Source of the DNA: Thermoleophilia bacterium
GTDB lineage: Bacteria > Actinomycetota > Thermoleophilia > Gaiellales > Gaiellaceae
DNA: 9,976 bases
NCBI GenBank assembly: GCA_014534295.1
Contig: JACVRU010000062.1
Coordinates: forward strand, 1 to 9,976
Reading direction: 5' to 3'
Numbering within the stretch: position 1 is the stretch's first letter; every line of letters begins with the position of its first letter. The notes beneath the pieces are model-generated. The model saw nothing but the letters and a program-made list of their open reading frames with translations, was not told the DNA's origin and searched no databases. Positions 5,957-9,976 of this stretch are shown here, piece after piece. Position numbers and translations under genes: made by a program.

Positions 5957-6856
5957 CTACTCGAGGACGGGGGCGTCGGCCTTATCGGAGAGCCACTCCT
6001 GCTGGATCTCCGCGAGCCGGCCGTCGTCCTTCAGCCGGGCGAGGGCGGCGTTGACGCAGTCGACGAGCGGGCTGCCCTTCTCGAACGACATCGCGAAGTA
6101 CTCCTGCTCGCCGACCGAGGGGAACTGCCCGACGATCGTGCTGTTCTCGAGCTGGGCGGCGGTGATGAAGAACGCCGTCGGCAGGTCGACGACGACTCCG
6201 TCGATCTGGCGCGCCTGCACCGCCGAGATCGCGTCGTTGAGCGTGTTGTAGACCGACGGCTGCGCGTCGGGCTCGATGTTGTCGACGATGTACTGGTAGC
6301 TCGTCGTCCCGACCGGTGCGCCGAGCTTCGCGCCCTTCAGGTCGGCGACGCTGGTCGCGTCGGCGACCGGGTTGGCCTCGAGCGCGACGAGCGCCTGGTT
6401 GACGTCGTAGTAGGAATCGCTGAAGTCGACGGCCTGCGCGCGCTCGTCCGAATAGGAGATCTGGTTGATGTCGAAGTCGAAGTCCTTCGGGCCCGGCCGG
6501 AACGACTGGTCGAACGGCACCACCGTCCAGTCGACCTCGTCCTCGGAGAAACCGAGCTCCTCCGCGACCGCGTAGGCCACGGCGCTCTCGAAGCCCTCGC
6601 CGCTCGTCGGGTCGCCGAGCTCCCACGGCGCGGGCGGTGAGTCGCTGACCTCGAACCAGGGCGGGTAGGCCGGGTTGTCCGTGCCGATCGTCAGCCGGCC
6701 AGGGGTCTTCGTCTCGAGGTTCTCCTTGGCGCACACGTCGGCGGCCTCGGTGGCCGTCTCGCCGGTCGCCGGCGCACTCTCCTCGTCGTCCGATCCGCAC
6801 CCGGCTGCGAAGGCCGCCAGCGCCGCGACGAGCAGGATGAGCAGCAGCTTCCGCAC
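5957..6856 (-). CDS. Amino acid ABC transporter substrate-binding lipoprotein
   Basis: A 299-residue extracytoplasmic binding protein (SBP_bac_3 type, polar amino acids), anchored by lipid. The signal sequence (basic MRK, hydrophobic 4-18) ends in AAGC with the lipidated cysteine at C20, followed by an acidic, Ser/Thr-rich tether (about 21-40). The mature domain begins at about 54 with LTIGTDNPAYPPWF and contains DFDFDINQISYSDERAQAVDFS, the usual ligand-pocket region. Lobe crossing is seen around LGAPVGTTSYQYI and DGVVVDLPTA. The GTG at 6856 has no good ribosome site but a TAGGTT hexamer 6 bases upstream, so it could be translated from a leaderless message. The MBL-like gene ends 15 bases upstream. 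The permease frame follows directly after its TAG. The ligand cannot be assigned from sequence. Confidence 0.93.
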   Translation of the reverse strand: MRKLLLILLVAALAAFAAGCGSDDEESAPATGETATEAADVCAKENLETKTPGRLTIGTDNPAYPPWFEVSDSPPAPWELGDPTSGEGFESAVAYAVAEELGFSEDEVDWTVVPFDQSFRPGPKDFDFDINQISYSDERAQAVDFSDSYYDVNQALVALEANPVADATSVADLKGAKLGAPVGTTSYQYIVDNIEPDAQPSVYNTLNDAISAVQARQIDGVVVDLPTAFFITAAQLENSTIVGQFPSVGEQEYFAMSFEKGSPLVDCVNAALARLKDDGRLAEIQQEWLSDKADAPVLE

Positions 6857-6862
6857 CGGGCG

Positions 6863-6868
6863 AACCTA
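6863..6868 (-). promoter_or_regulatory. Possible -10 element (TAGGTT) of the transporter operon
   Basis: TAGGTT fits TANNNT and ends 6 bases before the GTG at 6856, which would place the transcription start on or next to the start codon. It lies in the 15-base gap after the MBL-like gene. The AGG could instead act as a weak ribosome site within a longer operon message. Confidence 0.4.
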
Positions 6869-6871
6869 CCG

Positions 6872-7486
6872 TCAGCCGAGCATCCGCGCAAGCGCCTCTC
6901 GACCGCCCGCGAGCGTCGGCTCCCCGTGCGAGACGAGGATGCGCTCGACAGGTAGCTCGAGCAGGGGTCTCAGGCTGTCGGCGAGGTCGTCGAGGCTCCT
7001 CTTCTCCGGCAGCCAGGACTCCGGGCAGAGGCGGGGGCCGCCGAGGATCACGTCCCCGGCGACGAGCGCGCGGTGCGCGGGGATCCAGAACACGACCTCG
7101 CTCGCGCGGGCCGTCTTCAGCGGGACGGTGCTGCCGGGCAGCTCGTCGCCAAGCCGGTAGGTGTCCGTCACCCTGCCGACGCGCCGCTCGATCGCGGCGC
7201 GGCCCCGGGTCGGCGCCCAGACGCGGGCGTCGTAGCGCTCCGCGACCTCGCGCGCGCTGCGGGCGTGCCAGAAGACGGTCAGGAGCACGTGGACGGGCGC
7301 GCCGGCGCTCTTCACGTCGCGGTCGAGCGCGCGCCAGAAGCGCTCCGCCTCGGGCCCCGGGACGAGCGGGTCGATCAGGACGACGGCGTCCGGCGCCTCG
7401 TAGGAGACGCAGCCGACCTCCTCCTGCCACTCGGGGTGGAAGGCCGTCCAGCGCCAGAGGCCCGGTGCGAGCTCCTGCACCTCCAC
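6872..7486 (-). CDS. Metallo-beta-lactamase-like protein with degenerate metal motif
   Basis: A 204-residue protein with the outline of the MBL fold: an N-terminal LAPGLWRW, a first strand VVLIDP with D39, a helix entry LLTVFWHARSA (68-78), then VAGDVILGG (D145) and LVSHGEP (H187). The HxHxDH signature of true MBL hydrolases is reduced here to a single His (H74), while the distal Asp and His remain. A two-metal site like that of glyoxalase II is therefore doubtful; it may bind one metal or act on an atypical substrate. From memory, similar proteins with the WHxRSA form occur in other actinobacteria, so this is likely a subfamily rather than decay. GTG 7486 has a TAGCGT hexamer 7 bases upstream. 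It precedes the amino acid importer by 15 bases, possibly in one operon. Function unknown. Confidence 0.8.
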   Translation of the reverse strand: MEVQELAPGLWRWTAFHPEWQEEVGCVSYEAPDAVVLIDPLVPGPEAERFWRALDRDVKSAGAPVHVLLTVFWHARSAREVAERYDARVWAPTRGRAAIERRVGRVTDTYRLGDELPGSTVPLKTARASEVVFWIPAHRALVAGDVILGGPRLCPESWLPEKRSLDDLADSLRPLLELPVERILVSHGEPTLAGGREALARMLG

Positions 7487-7493
7487 CGGCCCG

Positions 7494-7499
7494 ACGCTA
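7494..7499 (-). promoter_or_regulatory. Possible -10 element (TAGCGT) of the MBL-like gene
   Basis: TAGCGT (TANNNT) ends 7 bases before the GTG at 7486, within the 31-bp gap between divergent genes. This spacing suits a leaderless transcript. No -35 is recognisable. Confidence 0.35.
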
Positions 7500-7505
7500 C
7501 CTCGT

Positions 7506-7511
7506 TATCGT
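7506..7511 (+). promoter_or_regulatory. Possible -10 element (TATCGT) of the cupin gene
   Basis: TATCGT (TANNNT) ends 6 bases before the GTG at 7518, so transcription could start at the start codon. It lies back to back with the TAGCGT hexamer of the divergent MBL-like gene, so the two promoters would share a 31-bp interval. Confidence 0.4.
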
Positions 7512-7517
7512 GCGGGC

Positions 7518-7922
7518 GTGCGCGAGTACACGGTCTTGCGCGCGGGCGAGGCGCCCGACTTCACCGGCGACGCTCCGGGCGCGTTCCTCGGCTACGGCCG
7601 GCCGCTCGGCGCCGAGCAGGTGGCCGTCAACATGCGCGTCCTCGAGCCGCACACACGGCACGTCGCACCGGGGTTCGACCCCGCGATCGGGCACAGCCAC
7701 AGCGGAGTCGAGGAGATCTACGTCGTGGTGGCCGGCGAGGTGCGGATGAAGCTCGGCGACGAGATCGAGACCCTCGGCCAGTACGACGCCGTCCTCGTGC
7801 CGCCGGAGACGCCGCGCGCCGTGCGCAACGACTCGGGCGAGGAGGCGCGGCTCCTCATGGTCTCCGTCCGGATGGAGGACGCGTCGTCGCAGACGACCTG
7901 GCACGACGAGTTCTGGCCCTAG
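7518..7922 (+). CDS. Small cupin-domain protein
   Basis: A 134-residue single-domain cupin. Motif 1 is clear at 58-75, GHSHSGVEEIYVVVAGEV, with H59, H61 and an E65/E66 pair as likely metal ligands. Motif 2 (GQYDAVLVPPETPRAVRN, 87-104) carries R100 where the fourth ligand His usually sits, so metal binding is altered or absent. Such proteins range from sugar isomerases and dioxygenases to pure sensors, and nothing here points to one role. The GTG start at 7518 has no ribosome site and a TATCGT hexamer 6 bases upstream; the MBL-like gene diverges 31 bases away. It ends 5 bases from the 3' end of the convergent tRNA-Ala gene, with no terminator between. Confidence 0.88.
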   Translation: MREYTVLRAGEAPDFTGDAPGAFLGYGRPLGAEQVAVNMRVLEPHTRHVAPGFDPAIGHSHSGVEEIYVVVAGEVRMKLGDEIETLGQYDAVLVPPETPRAVRNDSGEEARLLMVSVRMEDASSQTTWHDEFWP

Positions 7923-7927
7923 CGAGG

Positions 7928-8000
7928 TGGAGCCGAGGGGATTCGAACCCCTGACCTTCTGGCTGCCAGCCAGACGCTCTCCCAACTGAGCTACGGCCCC
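7928..8000 (-). tRNA. tRNA-Ala (anticodon GGC)
   Basis: A full 73-base cloverleaf on the minus strand. The acceptor arm GGGGCCG/CGGCTCC contains a G3-T70 wobble, the classic alanine identity element. The D-arm is GCTC/GAGC, the anticodon stem is TCTGG/CCAGA with loop CTGGCAG (anticodon GGC), and the T-arm is AGGGG-TTCGAAT-CCCCT. The discriminator is A at 7928. The gene continues CCT, so the terminal CCA is not fully encoded and must be added enzymatically. It stands alone, with no tRNA neighbour in the window. Confidence 0.98.
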
Positions 8001-8012
8001 GCGCGCGGGCCC

Positions 8013-8018
8013 AGTGTA
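8013..8018 (-). promoter_or_regulatory. Probable -10 element (TACACT) of tRNA-Ala
   Basis: TACACT lies 12 bases upstream of the tRNA 5' end, consistent with a transcript start about 6 bases before the mature tRNA. The gap is GC-only (GGGCCCGCGCGC). No good -35 was seen at 16-18 bases. Confidence 0.5.
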
Positions 8019-8058
8019 GCGGCAGAACGTCGCTGCTCTTGTTCTCGAGGATCGGGGA

Positions 8059-8081
8059 GCGCGCGTCACGCTCTCGCGCGC
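8059..8081 (-). terminator. Possible GC hairpin after rsfS, without a U-tract
   Basis: Perfect 7-bp arms (GCGCGCG/CGCGCGC) flank a 9-base loop in the 147-bp non-coding stretch between the rsfS stop and the tRNA. There is no run of T on either strand, so it would be a U-less hairpin at best, and alternating GC arms occur easily by chance in this composition. The rest of the 8001-8147 interval holds only the tRNA -10 candidate. Confidence 0.25.
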
Positions 8082-8147
8082 GTTGCGTGGCGGTCCCGAC
8101 CCCGGCCCTGACCCCCGGGCGTGGCTGTACGGGACATGGCCGACCGG

Positions 8148-8567
8148 CTAGGAGGCGGCCGCTTCGAGCTCGATCGCTGGGACGTCGCCCCAGAGGTCCT
8201 CGAGGTCGTAGTACTTCCGCGCCTCGGGCGTGAACACGTGCAGGACGACGTCGATGTAGTCCGCGACGATCCACGTCGCCTCTCGGTCGCCCTCGACCGC
8301 GTGCGGGATCGCGCGCTGGTCGCGCTTGAGTCGCTCGCGTACCTCGTCGTAGATCGCCTTCGTCTGGCGCGGGTTCTGGCCCGTGGCGATCACGAAGTAG
8401 TCGGTGTACGAGCACACCGGCCGCATGTCCAGGATGACGACGCCCCGCGCGAGCTTCTCCTGGGCGAGCTCGGCGACCCGCCGTGCTTGTTCGAGGGAGT
8501 TCAGTGTCCGATCAGCGTCCTTCGTGGTGGGAACCCGACGAGTGTACCCCGCTCGCCCGGCCGTCAT
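8148..8567 (-). CDS. rsfS: Ribosomal silencing factor RsfS
   Basis: A 139-residue member of the RsfS/Iojap (DUF143) family, which binds ribosomal protein uL14 and blocks 30S-50S joining when nutrients are short. The family core is complete: LARGVVILDMRPVCSYTDYFVIATG (about 39-63), then EGDREATWIVADYIDVVLHVF (92-112) and ARKYYDLEDLWGDVP (116-130). About 20 poorly conserved residues precede the core. The ATG at 8567 overlaps the nadD stop (ATGA, 8564-8567), and no other start fits before the core. It is the last gene of the obg-nadD-rsfS cluster, a common bacterial arrangement. Confidence 0.96.
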   Translation of the reverse strand: MTAGRAGYTRRVPTTKDADRTLNSLEQARRVAELAQEKLARGVVILDMRPVCSYTDYFVIATGQNPRQTKAIYDEVRERLKRDQRAIPHAVEGDREATWIVADYIDVVLHVFTPEARKYYDLEDLWGDVPAIELEAAAS

Positions 8568-9088
8568 TCGCCCCGATACACGCCCAGCTCGGCGATCAAC
8601 TCCTCCACCTCGGGCGGCACGAGCCCCGCGAGGGACTCGCCCCGGGCGCATCGGGCCCGGATCATCGTCCCCGAAACCGGCACGGGCTCGATCTCGAAGA
8701 ACGAGACACCCGGCACCCCCTGAACGGCGACCCCGGGACGCGTGGCCACGCCGAGCCGGACCCGCTCGAGGATCGCCTCCGGCTCCTTCCAGGCCGGGAA
8801 GTCGCGGAACTGGTCGGCGCCGATCAGCAGGATCGCGTCGCCGAACTCACGCGCGCGCAGGAGGTCGATCGTCCGCGGGTGCGGGTCGAGCTCGACGTCG
8901 CAGCCGGGGAACGCCGCCCCGGCGAGCCGGAGCCGCGCCTCCGCCGGCGCGACGACGGAGCGGTGCCCCGGCCGCTCCGAGGCCAACACGATCACCCGCT
9001 CGAGCCCAAAATGCGCGACGGCGGCGTGGACGAGGGCTACGTGACCGTTGTGCGGCGGGTCGAAGGCGCCGCCGAAGAGCCCGATCAC
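8564..9088 (-). CDS. nadD: Nicotinate-nucleotide adenylyltransferase
   Basis: A 174-residue cytoplasmic enzyme that joins ATP and nicotinate mononucleotide to give deamido-NAD in NAD biosynthesis. The nucleotidyltransferase signature GGAFDPPHNGH (6-16) and the C-terminal SGTMIR (139-144, the SxTxxR phosphate-binding motif) are intact, and GADQFRDFPAWK (90-101) matches the GAD..F..W segment of NadD. It is shorter than the usual 190-215 residues, and the SYTxDTL segment seen in many NadD proteins reads PRTIDLL here, so it is a compact variant. The GTG at 9088 overlaps the obg stop by 4 bases (GTGA); the frame is open upstream, but that is the shadow of obg. In many actinobacteria proB and proA lie between obg and nadD; here they do not. 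Confidence 0.93.
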   Translation of the reverse strand: MIGLFGGAFDPPHNGHVALVHAAVAHFGLERVIVLASERPGHRSVVAPAEARLRLAGAAFPGCDVELDPHPRTIDLLRAREFGDAILLIGADQFRDFPAWKEPEAILERVRLGVATRPGVAVQGVPGVSFFEIEPVPVSGTMIRARCARGESLAGLVPPEVEELIAELGVYRGE

Positions 9089-9976
9089 GGCAGCTCGACC
9101 TCGTCGCCGACCCGGACGCCGGCCGCCTTCAGCGCCGCGGCGAGCTCCTCCCCCTCCGGCGGGCGCCCCGTCACCCGGAAGCCCCGGTCGGTGCGGAGGA
9201 TACGGAAGGCGGGCCGGCCCGGCCGCGGGCGGTAGACGAGGAACTCGACCAGCCCCTCCTCGTCGGCGGTCGTCGGCGGTGGCGCGGGCTTCGCGAGCTG
9301 GAACAGGGAGCGCCTCAGCTCCTCGATCCCTTCCCCGGTCGCGCACGAGACGGGGAATGTCGCCAGAATCCGGGGATCCTGCAGGCCGGGCTCCGGCGGC
9401 TCCCGCAGGAGGTCGACCTTGTTCAGGACGACGATCTGCGGCAGCTCGTCGAGTCCGGCGCCGTAGGCGGCGAGCTCGGCGTCGATCGCGCGGAAAGCGT
9501 CCGCGGGGTCGCCCGCGGCGGCGTCGATGACGTGCACCAGCGTCCGGGCGCGCTCGAGGTGCGCCAGGAACTCGTGGCCGAGGCCGACGCCGCGGCTCGC
9601 TCCCTCGATCAGCCCCGGGACGTCGGCGACGGTCAGCTGGCGGGTGCGGTCGGGCGCGTCGACCGTCCCCAGCACGGGCGCGAGCGTCGTGAACGGGTAC
9701 TCGGCGACCTTCGGCTTCGCGTTCGAGATCCGACGCAGCAGCGACGACTTGCCCGCGTTGGGGAGCCCGACGAGGGCGGCGTCGGCGAGCAGCTTCAGCC
9801 GCAGCTCGAAGTCGGCCTCCTCGCCGGGCTGTCCCGTCTCCGCGAAGCGGGGCACCTGGCGGACCGCGGAGGCGAAGCGCGCGTTCCCGCGGCCGCCGGC
9901 GCCGCCCCGCGCGAGCACCGCCCGCGCTCCCGGCGCGGCGAGGTCGGCGATCAGCTGCTCGTCCTCGTCGTAGACC
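9085..9976 (-). CDS. obg: Obg family GTPase (5' end outside window)
   Basis: A large-subunit ribosome assembly GTPase. The window holds the last 297 residues, starting within the glycine-rich Obg domain (VYDEDEQLIADL, then VLARGGAGGRGN). Using the Leu-Ala-Arg just after that Val (about 9915) as reference, the G domain follows: G1 GLPNAGKSS (about 130 bases on), G2 PFTT, G3 DVPGLIEGAS, G4 NKVD and G5 SCATGEG, all intact. After the G domain comes an OCT-like segment (GLVEFLVYRP...FRILRTDRGFRVTG). It then ends early: PPEGEELAAALKAAGVRVGDEVELP replaces the usual longer helical part and final FEF-type end. The stop at 9085 overlaps the nadD start. The true N-terminus lies to the right of the window. 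Confidence 0.95.
   Translation of the reverse strand, partial: VYDEDEQLIADLAAPGARAVLARGGAGGRGNARFASAVRQVPRFAETGQPGEEADFELRLKLLADAALVGLPNAGKSSLLRRISNAKPKVAEYPFTTLAPVLGTVDAPDRTRQLTVADVPGLIEGASRGVGLGHEFLAHLERARTLVHVIDAAAGDPADAFRAIDAELAAYGAGLDELPQIVVLNKVDLLREPPEPGLQDPRILATFPVSCATGEGIEELRRSLFQLAKPAPPPTTADEEGLVEFLVYRPRPGRPAFRILRTDRGFRVTGRPPEGEELAAALKAAGVRVGDEVELP

Noticed and set aside
5982..7430. Minus-strand open frame of 482 codons across the binding protein and MBL-like genes
   Set aside because: It is low-complexity Arg/Ala/Gly sequence out of frame with two genes that have clear domains.
8541..8546. TACACT inside rsfS, identical to the tRNA -10 candidate
   Set aside because: It falls within codons 8-10 of rsfS and no gene start follows at a useful distance.
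8483..9530. Plus-strand open frames opposite rsfS, nadD and obg
   Set aside because: They lie fully antisense to three well-recognised housekeeping genes and show no domain.

Overview
The window is a gene-dense piece of a very GC-rich bacterial chromosome. About 14 protein genes and one tRNA are packed end to end, with almost no intergenic DNA, many GTG starts and five 4-base stop/start overlaps (ATGA or GTGA). The base composition, the obg-nadD-rsfS order, the small actinobacterial membrane-protein pair before sucA and the secreted protein with an Ig-like 'G..L.a..G.W' repeat all suggest an actinobacterium, perhaps a Thermoleophilia-type (Gaiella/Solirubrobacter-like) lineage. The lineage is inferred from family memory, not from a search. 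No mobile element, CRISPR array, rRNA or phage gene was seen.

Left part, minus strand (3159 to 1). A short NYN/YacP-like nuclease is followed by a secreted Ig-like protein with an 18-glycine hinge, and then a 62-aa two-helix membrane protein coupled to it by a GTGA overlap. After a 50-bp gap come two small membrane proteins coupled by ATGA, and then sucA (2-oxoglutarate dehydrogenase E1), which runs off the left edge.

Middle, plus strand (3181-4443). A metal-dependent amidohydrolase with a full set of metal ligands diverges from the NYN gene across only 21 bp. It converges on, and overlaps by 71 bp, the 3' end of an ABC ATPase gene.

Middle, minus strand (7486 to 4373). A metallo-beta-lactamase-like protein precedes a complete polar amino acid ABC importer: lipoprotein binding protein, permease and ATPase. 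The permease is odd because no ATG, GTG or TTG lies where its N-terminus should begin.

Right part. A plus-strand cupin (7518-7922) diverges from the MBL-like gene across 31 bp and ends 5 bp from the 3' end of a minus-strand tRNA-Ala(GGC). Beyond about 150 bp of non-coding DNA lies the housekeeping operon obg (5' end outside the window)-nadD-rsfS, read on the minus strand with 4-base overlaps throughout.

I found no clear novel multi-gene system. The observations most worth checking are the permease start, recurrent -10-like hexamers 6-9 nt before GTG starts that suggest leaderless mRNAs, the shortened C-terminal domain of Obg, and the NYN/secreted protein/membrane protein cluster.
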